A stretch of 64,000 nucleotides of DNA from Fistularia commersonii (Eukaryota > Chordata > Actinopteri > Syngnathiformes > Fistulariidae): positions 7,557,501 to 7,621,500 of the forward strand of contig JBBMNZ010000018.1 in the NCBI GenBank assembly GCA_037954325.1. The letters run 5' to 3'. A program made the translations under genes and the position numbers. Positions 20,967 to 32,628 of the stretch are shown piece after piece (within the stretch, counting starts at the first letter, position 1; every line of letters starts with the position of its first letter). Below the pieces are notes generated by a model that made no database searches, was not told the DNA's origin, and saw only the letters and a list, made by a program, of their open reading frames with translations.

Positions 20967-22290
20967 CTAGGTGAAATAACAAAATGATTAAGATGATTAA
21001 GTCTGTAACGGTAATCTGAAAATAGCCTAAATAGGAATGCTACTTTTCCTTCAACAGTTAACGCTAAAGAGCTATTATAATCAGCAATATTCATATTTCA
21101 GGTTTGAGGTATAGAGCCTATCTTTATATGGGTAGCTATGTTTTGGGTTCCAATATAACTAGGGCTGCAGCTATTCTTCAATTTAATTGACTAATTAGGA
21201 AAAAATGTATGATGCCAATTCTGTTACATCGAGAAATTGTTTAATTATTGCTGCGTAACAAAATTACACATAAAAAGCTGGTGCGAAGCAGACAATCAAA
21301 ACTTTTGCAAAGTTTGCTTCTTCATGCACAAGAAGGAGACTTGCCCGGACATGTCTATGGAGCAGAACAAGCAAGCAGAGAGAGGGTGTTAAGATGTATC
21401 ACTTAGGAAGGAAGCATACGGCACATTTATCATCCAAAAAACTAGAAGCCTTATTTTTTCTTCCATTCAGTAAATATATCAACCTATATTATTTTTCACA
21501 GTGTAAATATTTTTGTTACTGTGGTCATCACCCTTTAGACCCGTAACATATGTATAATCTTACGTCCCAACAACATTATCATAGTGCTAGTTAAAATGTG
21601 AAGACCGTTTTATAATTTGCAGATGAGAATATTTGACACATGCTACTTTTCTTGTTTAAATAATTTTGAGAAGTACAGGTGTGTAATTTAGCATTAATAA
21701 TTAAACATTCATTTTTTCCTCCATTCCGTAAATCTATCAGTCTATATTCTTTGAAACAGCGGAGAGCTCTACTATGGTATTTTATTTAGTTTTGTTTACA
21801 TTGAATCCTCTAGTAGTATTAAAATGCAGTTCAAAATAAATTTTATTTCAGGCATTAACATTTGTTTGGTGTATACTTCAGTAAAATATTCCGAAACACT
21901 TTAATGTACATCGTTCACAATAAATTAGAGATTATGAGAGACTAATTTTTAGGGTAATAAATATTACATTAATGAAAATGGTGCTTCTTCTCATTCACTA
22001 TACTTTTATTTATATAATTTAAATTCAAACCAAATAGGAAAGCAGTCACATTAACAACAATATCAATAACATTGTGAACCTTGTATTTTTATCTAATTAC
22101 TTTAGAAATAGGATTAATAAATTACTTGGGTAATGGATAGCTGCAGCACTTAGTAAAACAAGATTTTTTTTCAACTGGGTGAACATATAACCTTTGAACC
22201 AATCTCCTAAAATTGATACTCAAATACATTGTGAATATCATTCATCTAATCTGTTATCTGTAATCTGTTATTCAGTGAATAACAGATTAC
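20967..22290 (-). other. Intron of hAT copy B
   Basis: The donor is ACCCAG|GTAATC at 22291/22290 and the acceptor TTATTTCACCTAG|ATAATTC at 20967/20966, both canonical and consistent with the protein reading on each side. The intron is 1,324 bases and AT-rich. Copy A preserves the acceptor (near 341). Confidence 0.7.
22260..22290. repeat. Perfect hairpin at the splice donor of hAT copy B
   Basis: GTAATCTGTTATTCA, one spacer base G, then TGAATAACAGATTAC: 15-bp arms without mismatch. It occupies exactly the first 31 bases of the intron, so the donor GT lies at the foot of the stem. Confidence 0.9.
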
Positions 22291-22847
22291 CTGGGTATTG
22301 TTGATTTTTTTGGATGAAAAGCCTCTGCCAGAGTACATTGTCTTTGTGTCCGCGGGGGTGTTCTGGCTTGGGGATCTCCCCCCTCCTCCCCCTCCCTCAA
22401 CTTCTTTGCTTGCAGCTCCTTGCTCTCTGTAGGGTGAGCTTTTTTTCATACATTTGTGTAAATTCTTGGTGTTACCACAGTAGCGGATCACTTTATTACA
22501 CAAATCACACTTTGCACTGTCCTTTTCTGTTGTTGTACAAAAAAGTCCACACCGCGCTCTTGTTTGGCTCTGCCATTGCTTTAGGTTCTGGCTACTCTCT
22601 CACTCTCCCGCCGCCCTTTCTGCCTGGAAGTGTGCCTGAGTCACTCACTCAGGCAGAGACGCAGTGAGTAGTTGTCGGCGCTGGGCGAGAGAGAGAGGGG
22701 GGTTGTGCTATTTGCGCAGAGAAGCGACGCTCTGAGGAAATTGGTGAAGGAGCGAAGTATCGATCCCAGGACAATAGTATCAATCCGATCCAAGTACTTG
22801 CTTAGTATTGATAATATCAATATTTGGATCGATCCGCCCACCCTACC

Positions 22848-23521
22848 TGGAACACCTCACCAGGGAGGCATCCAGGAGGCATCCAGACCAGATTCTCAAG
22901 CTACTTCATCTGGCTCCTCTTGACACAGAGGAGCAGCAGCTTTACTCTGCACCCTTCAGGATGGCCAAGTGTCTCGCTCTTTCTCTAAAGGAGCAGAGGA
23001 AACCCTTTTCACCTCCTATATCCATAATCCTGTTCTTTTAGTCACTACCCAAAGCTCAGAATCATGGGTCAGGGTGAAAACATAGAACATTGCCTTTCAG
23101 CAGCTCTTTCTTTGACACAACGGACCAATGCAGAGTCTGCAATTCTAATTAAGCTGCACTGATCTCCCCGCTGACCTTCCACCCTTTTTTTCCTTCATTC
23201 TTGAGTAAGATTGCGAGATGCTTGAACTCATTCTCTTGGGGTAAGATCTTATCCCCGAAACTCAAAAGAATACTCTGGCTTTTTCTGTTGGAAAATCATG
23301 GCCTTTAATTTAGAGGCCTGATTTTCATCCTGGCTGTTTCATATTCAGCCGCAAACCTCTCAGGGTCTGATGATGCTAACAAGACAACGTCATTTGAAAA
23401 ATCAGAAACCCAAACCTGAGGCCATCAAACAGATCCACAACAAGCCATACCATTGCAGCACCTAGAAATTTTGTCCACAAGTTTTATGAACAGAATCTGT
23501 AGACTGGTCAGGCAATCTCCC
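22848..23521 (-). mobile_element. Older LINE, 3' part, split by RTE
   Basis: On the minus strand, near 23380, DFSNDVVLLASSD is the RT catalytic motif (first Asp of the pair changed to Asn). The rest matches the thumb and C-terminal region of a common fish LINE down to the ...CCTGGTGAGGTGTTCC end. It stops at the RTE target duplication, and its upstream part continues at 26697. About 230 bases between RT motifs seem deleted before the RTE arrived. Confidence 0.72.
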
Positions 23522-26500
23522 TGCCACAGGGCGGCACTGGCCTATGTCTCTCCAAGCCTGCCTTGGGGGGGGCATGGAGTAGTGTCTCCCTGTGCCGGTC
23601 CCAAGCCCGGATAAATGCAGAGGGTTACGTCAGGAAGGGCATCCGGCGTAAAACTTTTGCCAAAACCAAACATGCGAGTCAACCAAAACTATACCATACC
23701 GGATCGGTTGCGGACCGGGTTAACAACGACTGCCATTGGTACTGATGACCTACAGGGTACTAATGGAAATTGGGCTACTGTGGGTCGAAGAACAAGAACA
23801 AGAACAAGAGGAGGAGTGCATGTTTGGAAGCAGAGAGAGAGGAGGACAGGAAAGAACCCGGAACTGAGAGTAGGGACTTTGAATATTGGGACTATGACAG
23901 GAAAAGGTAGAGAGTTGGTTGACATGATGCAGAGAAGGAAGGTGGATATACTATGTGTCCAGGAGACCAAGTGGAAAGGAAGTAAGGCTAGAAGCTTAGG
24001 AGCAGGCTTTAAGTTGTACTAGCATGGTACTGGCAAGAAGAGAAATGGAGTAGGAGTTATCTTGAAGGAAGAATTTGTTAGGAATGTCCTAGAGGTGAAA
24101 AGAATGTCAGATAGACTTATGAGTCTGAAATTGGAAATTGAAGGTGTGATGCTCAATGTTGTTAGTGGCTATGCCCCGCAGGTGGGATGTGAATCTGAAG
24201 AGAAGGAGAAGTTCTGGAATGAGTTAGATGAAGTGATGCAGAATATTCCCAGGAATGAGAGAGTGGTAATTGGTGCAGACTTCAATGGACATGTTGGTGA
24301 AGGTAATAGAGGGGATGAAGAAGTGATGTGCAGATTTGGTATCCAGGATAGGAATGCAGAGGGGCAGATGGTGGTAGATTTTGCAAAAAGGATGGAAATG
24401 GCTGTAGTGAATACCTTTTTCCAGAAAAAATAGGAACACAGGGTAACTTATAAGAGCGGAGGTAGGAGCACGCAGGTAGACTACATCTTGTATAGACAAG
24501 GTAACCTGAAAGAGATCAGTGACTGCGAAGTGGTTGTAGGTGAGAGTGTAGCCAGACAGCGTAGGATGGTGGTTTGTAGGATGACTCTGGTGACAAGGAA
24601 GATGAAGAGGACAAAGGCAGAGTAGAGGACAAAGTGGTGGAAGCTGAAAAGGGAGGAGTGTTGCATGGTTTTCAGGGAGGAGTTGAGAAAGGGTCTGGGT
24701 GGTCAGGTTGAGCTTCCAGATGATTGGACAACAACAGCTAGTGTTATCAGGGAGACAGGTAGAAGAGTTCGTGGTTTGTCATCTGGAAGGAAAGTAGATA
24801 AGAAGACTTGGTGGTGGAATGAGGAAGTGCAGGAGTATATACAGAGAAAGCGGTTAGCAAAGAAGAAGTGGGATACTGAGAGGACTGAAGAGAAGAGACA
24901 GGAGTTCAGGGAGATGCGGCGAAAGGTAAAGATCGAGGTAGCAAAGGCAAAACAAAGGGCGTATGATGACTTGTATGCTCGGTTGGATTGTAAGGAGGGT
25001 GAGAATGATCTATATAGGTTGGCGAAACAGAGAGATAAAGATGGAAAGGATGCACAACAGGTCCGGGTGATTAAGGACAGAGAGGGAAATGTATTGACTT
25101 ATGCGAGAAGAGTGATGGGAAGACGGAAAGAATACTTTGAAGAGCTGATGAATGTGGAAAATGAAAGAGGGGCAAGGGTAGAAGAGGTGACTATTATAGA
25201 CCACAAAGTATCACAAATTAGTAAAAGTGAAGTGAGGAAAGCATTGAAGAGGATGAAGAGTGGAAAAGCAGTTGGTCCTGATGGAGGTGTGGAAGTGTCT
25301 AGGAGAGGCAGTGGTAGATTTTCTGACTAGATTATTCAGCAGGATCTTAGAGAGTTAGGAGATGCCTGAAGAATGGAGACAAAGTGTGATGGTGCCTATT
25401 TTTAAGAATAAAGGGGATGTGCAGAATTGCAGCAACTATAGAGGGATAAAGTTGAGCCATACAATGAAGTTATGGGAAAGAGTAGTGGAAACTAGACTGA
25501 GAGCAGAAGTCAGCATTTGTGAACAGCAGTATGGCTTCATGCCTAGGAAGAGTACTACACATGCAGTATTTGCGTTGAAAATGCGAATAGAAAAGTACAG
25601 AGAAGGTCAGAGGGAGCTGCATTGTGTTTTTGTAGACCTAGAAAAAGCATATTACAGGGTGCGAAGAGAGGAGCTCTGGTATTGAATGAGAAAGTCTGGA
25701 GTGGCAGAGAAGTATGTTAGACTGGTGCAGGACATGTATGCTAGCTGTGAGACACTGGTGCGATGTGCTGTAGGGGTAACAGAGAAGTTCAAGGTGGAGG
25801 TGGGACTCCATCAGGGATCTGCTCTGAGCCCCTTCTTGTTCGCAATGGTGATGGATAGGCTGACAGATGAGGTTAAACAGGAATCCCCATGGACCATGAT
25901 GTTTGCAGATGACATTGTGATCTGTAGTGAGAGAAGACAACAGGTAGAGGAAAATCGAGAGAGGTGGAGGTATGCTCTGGAAAGGAGAGGAATGAAAGTT
26001 AGTCGCAGCAAGACAGAATATATGTGTGTGAATGAGAGGAACTCGGGTGGACCGGTGAGGCTACAGGGAGTGGAGATCAAGAAGCTGGGGGATTTCAGGT
26101 ACTTAGGGTCAACAGTCCAGAGCAACGGACAGTGTGGAAAAGAGGTGAAGAGATGGGTCCAAGCAGGTTGGACTGGGTGGAGAAAAATGTCAGGGGTACT
26201 ATGTGATAGAAGACTTTCAGCCAGAATAAAAGGAAAGGTGTACAAGACTGTGGTGAGACCAGTGATGATGTATGGACTAGAAACTGTTACAATGACCAAA
26301 AGACAGCAGGCAGAACTAGAGGTTGCAGAGATGAAGATTTTGAGGTTCTCTTTGGGAGTGACCAGGATGAATAGGATCAGGAATGAGTCTATCAGAGGGA
26401 CGGCACATGTTAGATGTTTTGGAGAGAAGGTCAGAGAAGCCAGACTGAGATGGTTTGGTCATGTACAGAGGAGGGATAGTGAATATATTGGTAGACTGAT

Positions 26501-26696
26501 GCTGGAATTGGAGCTGCAAGGCAAGAGGTCTCGAGGAAGACCAAAGAGAAGATTTATGGACGTGGTGAGAGAGGATATGAAGGTAGTTGGTGTGAGAGAG
26601 GAGGATACAGAGAATAGGGTTAGATGGAGAACGTTGACTCGCTGTGGCGACCCCTGATGGGAAAAGCCGAAAGAAGAAGAAAAAGAGGAAGAAGAA
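23522..26696 (+). mobile_element. RTE-class LINE, near full length, 16-bp TSD
   Basis: About 3.2 kb, the usual length for RTE, ending in GGCGACCCCTGATGGGAAAA, GCCGAAAG and a GAA-rich tail. It is flanked by GGTCAGGCAATCTCCC (23506-23521) and GGTCATGCAATCTCCC (26697-26712), a 16-bp duplication with one mismatch. It interrupts an older LINE in opposite orientation. Fragments of the same family are at 40390, 45555, 48240, 55685 and 58560, all on the minus strand. Confidence 0.87.
23615..26657 (+). pseudogene. RTE endonuclease-reverse transcriptase polyprotein
   Basis: In order: an AP-type endonuclease (LRVGTLNIGT near 23863, VQETKWKGSKAR near 23957, IGADFNGHVGEG near 24269), then a linker. RT follows from about 25200 (RKALKRMKSGKAVGPDG, EEWRQSVMVPIFKNKGD, VFVDLEKAYYRV, GLHQGSALSPFLFA, MMFADDIVI near 25900, with both catalytic Asp present). 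The C-terminal domain has RLRWFGHVQRRDSEY and RGRPKRRFMDVVRED. Broken by stops at 24020, 24431, 24623, 25356 and 25683 and a frameshift near 25290, otherwise collinear. Confidence 0.88.
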
Positions 26697-27005
26697 GGTC
26701 ATGCAATCTCCCATGCACCCTCTGGCATCCTGCTCAGGGTGTAGAGTCACTGGTCTGTAAACCTGTAGAACCATCCTGGGGTCACCACCCCAGTTGGCTA
26801 ATCCAGAGATTCTGTCCCTGATATCCATGCCATGTGGTAGGGACGTATGAACCAGGACAGCCTCAAAACATCTGGAGCCAGGGGGAACTCCCGGCTAATC
26901 TTATCTACCCCGAGAGCACTGCCACTAAAGTCTTTTGAACCAACTCTGCAACCCCACTCCCAAGTCCCTGGACTCTCCTTCTCCTTTATGAAAGCACCTT
27001 GGTAG
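26697..27005 (-). mobile_element. Older LINE, RT 5' part, other side of the RTE
   Basis: This continues the LINE at 22848-23521. On the minus strand it encodes the RT entry region, and its nucleotide sequence (for example ACCACCCCAGTTGGC and GGAACTCCCGGCTAATC, plus strand) follows the order expected for that fish LINE. It ends near 27005 without a 5' terminus. Confidence 0.62.
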
Positions 27006-27439
27006 AATTGAGAATCTCTCCAATTCTTCCATTGACCAAGAATGTCGCAAATCTAGATCAGTGGCGGTAGTAGGGAGTCGTAAAATGTGGTGAGTTTCAT
27101 GGCTCAGGAGTCATTAACATGACAGTCTGATTTTCAAATTTAAGAGAAAAAGAGAGTGGTATATTTGCCATTAAATGACAGGTTTGACATTGAAAACTAG
27201 TCCCTTGCCATAAGGAAAGTCATATTTCTGGCAGATTAGAGCCATCACATTTTCTATCTTATTCAATAGGCTCCTCATTAAATTACTGAGTGCTGTGTAT
27301 GCTTTTTTTAATTTCTTTTTAATTTATTTATTTTTTTTAAGTGAAACTTTTCAATTAGGACTTTACCAAAATGTTATATTCAATTTTTAAACTATTATAT
27401 TTTAAACACAGATTATTCATCCTTGCAATGTCGGCAGGG

Positions 27440-28260
27440 TAAATTGGATGCCTCCCCACTTGGCTCTGCAGATGAGATAGATCCGTATGCCTGTTATCCA
27501 GTCCTTGGCTCACCCACTGCTGGGGTCAATGGCGGGAAGTGACCCTGTGCACAACATCAAAGGTTCTCCAGTACAGTTCAGGGTCTGACCAGATGGCTCA
27601 TTAGTTTAGGGGTAATGCTCTTCTTCTGCCTGGGGCGGTAGACCCACACCTGTGGCATGGGAGTAAATACTCTCCACAACACCAAATATCAGGTTGTCAA
27701 TTTGGAGTTTGCCTTGATGAGGGTCTTCCTGGTTAGGTCTTGCACTCTCCTGAGTCCTTCTCACAGATGGTAAAGATAGTCCAAACCAGGCTCACCTCCC
27801 ATCTCAGGTGAGGGTCCAAAAACCAAGTCCATGGATGTGGGTTGTTCCCACTTAAAAAAAAAAGACAGCTGATGTACACTTGTCAGACTCCTGCACATTT
27901 GTCTTGCAAGCCCACAGGACAAGTTATAGGTACAGGTCCCAATCTTGCTGCTGCTGGCTGGTGGGATGTTGGATGTGGGTTGAACTGCTCAACCAACCTG
28001 TCACTCTGGGGGTGCAGTGGCATTTTGTTGATGCCCAACTGCTCTCAGGGACTCAATGTTCCTCTGATGGCCGTTGTGCAACTCCATCCCAAGGCAGCCA
28101 AAGACCTCGTTGACCAATCAGCCCACAATGGAAATGATGCTTTAGCTGGAGACTGCAAATGCTTCCTTGCCATTTGGTAAAATAATCCATAGCAACAAGG
28201 ATATAACAGTTACCTCATATAACAGTTACCTATAATGGTTACTGTTTCAACTCAGTATTG
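27440..28260 (-). pseudogene. Ty3/gypsy-like integrase remnant
   Basis: On the minus strand near 27950-28060 the reading LGINKMPLHPQSDRLVEQFN is the integrase core block before the catalytic Glu. Upstream, a degraded GVPxxLHxDQG-like block lies near 28080-28130. Towards 27480 a basic C-terminal segment resembles the chromatin-side tail of such integrases. Stops and frameshifts are frequent. No LTR is attached. Confidence 0.5.
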
Positions 28261-28329
28261 ATTATCCTATTCAGTTTTTAGTATCACAAAACAAGGAGGG
28301 ATGGTATGCTTTGAAAAAAAAAAAAAAGT

Positions 28330-30640
28330 TTTACCAAGCTGCATCCCTTTATGTTCACCGAATGCAGCTACTAAAAGGGAAGTAAATGGTGCTCACCCAC
28401 CTCATCAGGTGATTCGGAGCCCTGGGTCAGAGGTCCAGAATGGTTTCGGGGGAATCCTGAGCTCTGCCCACATTCTTGACTGCCTGCTCGTTGCTATTCA
28501 GCTGGCAACCTTGTGCATTTGCCACTGAGGAAGCCAGGCTGGCTTATGTTATCAGCAATCTAACAGAGCACTTTCCTGGGGATCTGATGAGTGTAAATGA
28601 TGAATGTGCATCATTTCAGGCCTGCTCTTAGGAGGTAGGCAATATTTTTGAATGGGAGTTTCCAGCCCTGATGCAAACATTTGCCAATTGACTTCAGGAC
28701 CAGGGCGCACCAGAACAACTCAAACACTGGAGCTTTGTACAATGCCGATTATATTAAATTAAAGATAAACGTTTCTCCTGCCCCCTACCACCAACACTTT
28801 TTGAGCTCATAGAGCTTACAATCCGGCTGGACCTTTATATCCATGCCCACATGAATGAAAGGAGACAGGGTGTCCTGACTGGATGTCCGTCAGCTTACTC
28901 TAAAGAAGACCTTCTGCATTTATTTTGGTCCAGTTGGCCATTTTATTTCCTGCTGCCTGGTAAAAGGCAGGACTCACCAGTACATGAGGAAGTCCAGGTA
29001 AGTCACATGATAGCCAAATCTTCCTCCTTGAGCATATGTCCCACATTTTGAGTAAAGCTCCTCCTTCCTGGTGGGGCACACACCCTGCCTACCTTCAGAG
29101 TCTCTAGTGAACATGTTCATATTATGGCTGGGAGCTGGGGTACACAAATGGGCCTAGGGAGTGTCCCACTGGACACTCCAATCCCTTTCAAGGCTCTTAA
29201 TGATCATTTGCTGGATACTGTCACTCACGGACTCTGCAATGACAGATCCTGCCGACCTCCAACCTTTCTTTGATCCAGGGCTACCCTTGGCTCTGTCAAC
29301 ACAATCCTCATGTCGACTGGGCTACAGGGGTCATCCTCAGTTGGAGCAACTCCTGTCACTAGGTTTGGCTTATAGACGCCTTCGTTCCACAGAGGCCTAT
29401 GTAATCTAGTTTCTGTTCTGACTTGGCCAGAATTCCTGCCAAGTACCATTATTTCTGGGAGGTATTAAATAAGGTTAAGGGAACTTTATTATCTCCTCAT
29501 CGCCCATATGATTGATGATAAAGGCCAACTGAAAATTCTGATAAAGAAATGCAGCCTGGAGTCAACCCAGCTGCGGGATGCCACCACCCAACGCTCCTCA
29601 TGGCAGATGCTTTGCCAACAAGGAGTGCATAGACTTGAGGAGGACCGAACTGATGGACGATCCCACTTCATTACCTCCTCATCACCCCTATGATTGCTCC
29701 TTTGACTTGAGACATGGCACCTCACCTCCCTGCAAGCGTCTATACTCTTGTCCATTTTCATCCCCTGCTGGAGCAGGAAAGGGACAAGTCCCTGTGCCCC
29801 TGTATCGATTACAGAGGACTTAGCGACATTACATCAAGAATCTGTACCCTTCTCCCCTCATCTCCTAAGCTTTTGAATCACTCCAGAGGGCAGTTGTCTT
29901 CACAAAGCTCAATCTCTATCATGCACACCACCCTTTCGACATGCACAAGGACAAATAATGGAAGGCCACGTAAGGCCACCTACTGCACATTATGAATATT
30001 GATGCTGTTTGGCATTGTCAATGCCCCTGCAGTCTTCCAGGCATTAATCAGTGACATTCTCAAGGACCTGGTAAGTAGTTGATCTTTGCTTGTTTGGAGG
30101 ACATCTTCATCTTTTCAAGATCCCTCAAGGAACACATCCACCATGTCCGCCACAGAGGGTCAACCGTGCATAAGTGCCTGCCCAACAGGTCGCTTGTTCG
30201 TGCCTGCAGCTCTGAATTGACCTAGTGGGCCCATGCTTCATGATTGTCCTGCCATCCTGGGGTTCAGAGGTGTCATTCAACTATGATTGTGTCAACATGT
30301 CAACACTTGCCCTATGTGCAACAAGCACAAGACCTCTCACCAGGCTCCAACCAGACTCTCGCAACCCCTCCCAGTGCCCCATTGCCCTTGGTCCCACATT
30401 GCATCAGGACAACCTTGCATAAGTGCCTGCAACAAGCACAAGACCTCTCACCAGGCTCCTACCAGACTCTTGCAACCCCTCCCAGTGCCTCATTGTCCTT
30501 GGTCCCATATTGCATTAGGACTTTGTCACAGGCCTACCACCATTACAGGGACATACTTTCCTAACACATTCTCATTCCCAATGTGTCAACAGCCTGGCGA
30601 ACTAAAGACCCTTTCATGTAATTTTTAATTAACTTTTAGA
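28330..30640 (+). pseudogene. Ty3/gypsy gag-pol remnant
   Basis: Pieces appear in the order of a gypsy element. A gag helical region is at ~28530-28870. A decayed CCHC knuckle near 28918-28970 (CIYFGPVGHFISCC, where the second Cys is Phe) follows. An RT entry block is near 29670-29830 (LPPHHPYDCSFDL, then SLCPCIDYRGLSDIT), an RT palm piece near 30010-30075 (NAPAVFQALISDIL), and the integrase zinc region near 30305-30520 (CPMCNKHKTSHQAP, PVPHCPWSHIA). Many stops; RNase H and protease are not recognisable. No LTRs border it. Confidence 0.75.
30317..30537 (+). repeat. 111-bp tandem duplication in the gypsy integrase
   Basis: The segment starting TGCAACAAGCACAAGACC at 30317 is repeated at 30428 with a handful of substitutions, so the period is 111 bases (37 codons, in frame). 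A related block CATAAGTGCCTGC occurs at 30169-30181 and 30418-30430, at the junction, which suggests recombination between short repeats. Confidence 0.85.
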
Positions 30641-31272
30641 GTCACGTCCCTATCAACATCTGTATCTTAACATAAATAAAAGCAGAGTTTGCATTTTCCA
30701 CAAATTTCTGTTCTAAATGAGAAATAGTGATTCTCCACTGATGCTGCATCCAAAAAAAGAAGTTTATTCATGTTCATAGAAAAATGATGAGAAAGGGATG
30801 CCTAATGCATCAGTATCTGACACAGGGCTGGAGGTGAGAATGTGGAGTTCTTTCCATACTCAAGCGAAAAGAAAAAGATGATGACAAATTATGGCGGATC
30901 TTAAATGAGGCAAATATAACCATTTTTCACACAATATACAAATCTATAATTGTCTACATATTAAAATTTTTGCTGAGAACCCCACTGTTTAGCTCTGTTA
31001 GCACCAAACTGCAATCATGGTAAATGAGAGTTAGCTAGGAGACTAGATTGGCATGAGTTGTCATTGACTGGTGCATTAACAAGTGTTAGGCAATTACTTA
31101 ATAATGTAAATTGAACTGAAATTCCCCCCTGCACAGGAAGAGAATGAGAGAAATGTTGCAATGATTATGATTAGGCTGCTAATTTCAGTATCAGCTCAGC
31201 ACATGATTTGAGAGTTTGTTTTTTCAAGACAGCAGGGAGGGATGCTCAGAGTGCTGATTGCAAGATTTTGTA

Positions 31273-31347
31273 TCTGTGTGTGTGTGTGTCTGTGTGTGCG
31301 TGTGTGTGAGCGTCTGTGCATTTATGTGTGAGCGCATGTGCATGTAT

Positions 31348-31380
<33 letters not shown>

Positions 31381-31391
31381 TACACGCACGC
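31273..31391. repeat. Interrupted (TG)n microsatellite
   Basis: Runs of TG broken by GCG, CATG and AGCG interruptions. The His/Thr-rich open frames on the minus strand here are composition artefacts. Confidence 0.92.
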
Positions 31392-32628
31392 TATGGTTGA
31401 ATGATGTAGAGGAGAAGGAAGCGACTTCAAATAAAATCAGTGGGAGGATTAGTGAAAAATGGCCAATAAGAGAAAAATCACAAGTCCACTTTAACAAGTC
31501 TCTGTCCCAAGCAGAGTTGTCACAATAGCTCCCCTAACTATGACACAGTAAATCCATTATATTGTTTTGAAATAAATCCACCATTATGTGAAACATCACT
31601 GATACACAGCAAAAAAGTGCTATGTACTGTCTTATCAATATTTGTAGGTCCTTTGGAATGTCTTAAATCATCTTGTCCATAAAATCAGATGGTCCCAATA
31701 AGACATTAACATTTGCACTGAATTAGAGAGGGATTCTGCTTGACTCAAAAGTACCAGCAGCTTCGCTAAAAAATCGATAGCACCAGAAAGATGGACTAGG
31801 GGTTTCACATCTGTTGATTGAGATAGCCACAACGATGTTGTCCAGTTTTAATGTGGAATAAAGAACAAGCCAAAATGACAAAACCAAAACGAAAACCTCT
31901 TATATAGAGTATAATAAACAATAATAAACTATACATAAACAATTGTCTATTTACTTCATTAGTAGATCCATAATGTAGTGTTTGGTCTGTCTTCCATAAT
32001 TCATTGTATGTATTTATTGCTGATATGACTTGAAAACATTATGCAATTTGACAATATCAATTGAATTACTTTCAGTTCATTGTATGTTGGACTTATGATG
32101 CCGATACTGCTTTAAAGTACTGATAGACAAAACACCAAATATTGCATTTGCAGGACTCACACTGACCCAATTTAAAATTGGCATAAGACTGCATTCATAG
32201 TGGTTAGATGGATCCATAGAGCTAGTCAAGAATCTGCTATGATAATTGTAAGTGCAACTATTTGTGTTCAATTTCATTTTCTGGCTCAATTATGCAGCAT
32301 TTGTTATATGGGAAAGTCACACAGCAATATTACAATTAACCATCCGGAAACCCTGATGGCAGAGAAAGAACTAAGTTACATCAATGAACACTTGTTTCCT
32401 GCAGACCACCACAACAATAGTATCCCTAAAAGTGTGTACTTCACTCGTTGAAGGGCTTGCCAATAAAGCAATGTACAATTTTTGACCTACAACGGTGTAG
32501 CTGCTTATAAACGTAATATAAGTGAGAAGTGCAGATTTTGGCAGGGTGTCCAAACATACTGTAGTTTGTGATGGGGAGACTGGCTGGCTGAGGCCCAGAA
32601 TCCTTTGCGAGTTATGATCACCATTGGG

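Larger units (their letters stand above)
20254..22560 (-). pseudogene. ZBED-like hAT transposase, two exons, truncated
   Basis: Exon 1 reads DSAKCDLCNKVIRYCGNTKN then LHKCMKKS, a BED finger (Cys-x2-Cys, later His; the second His position is Cys here). A frame slip in a T-run near 22540 separates the Val-Trp-Thr-Phe start. Exon 2 is open for 242 codons and contains MGEKIPSLYEKCC, TTDMWTSSATEAYLT (catalytic Asp), VVTDNGANMVAAV and VETRWNSVFYMF. It lacks the C-terminal half including the dimerisation domain, so it is inactive. Confidence 0.82.
20212..22844 (-). mobile_element. hAT transposon copy B (ZBED-like), 3' truncated
   Basis: The 5' terminus, read on the minus strand, is TAGGGTGGGCGGATCGATCC ending at 22844. 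Copy B has the BED exon near 22291-22560, an intron (20967-22290) and the main transposase exon down to 20254. It loses similarity to copy A at about 20212, where the GTF2IRD2-like hAT begins. About 1.1 kb of it forms a long inverted repeat with 1-1060. Confidence 0.85.

Noticed and set aside
26316..26828. 170-codon minus-strand frame
   Set aside because: It is antisense to the conserved C-terminal domain of the RTE.
28301..28528. Independent small secreted protein
   Set aside because: It lies just ahead of the gypsy gag remnant and matches no signal-peptide pattern; more likely the decayed start of gag.
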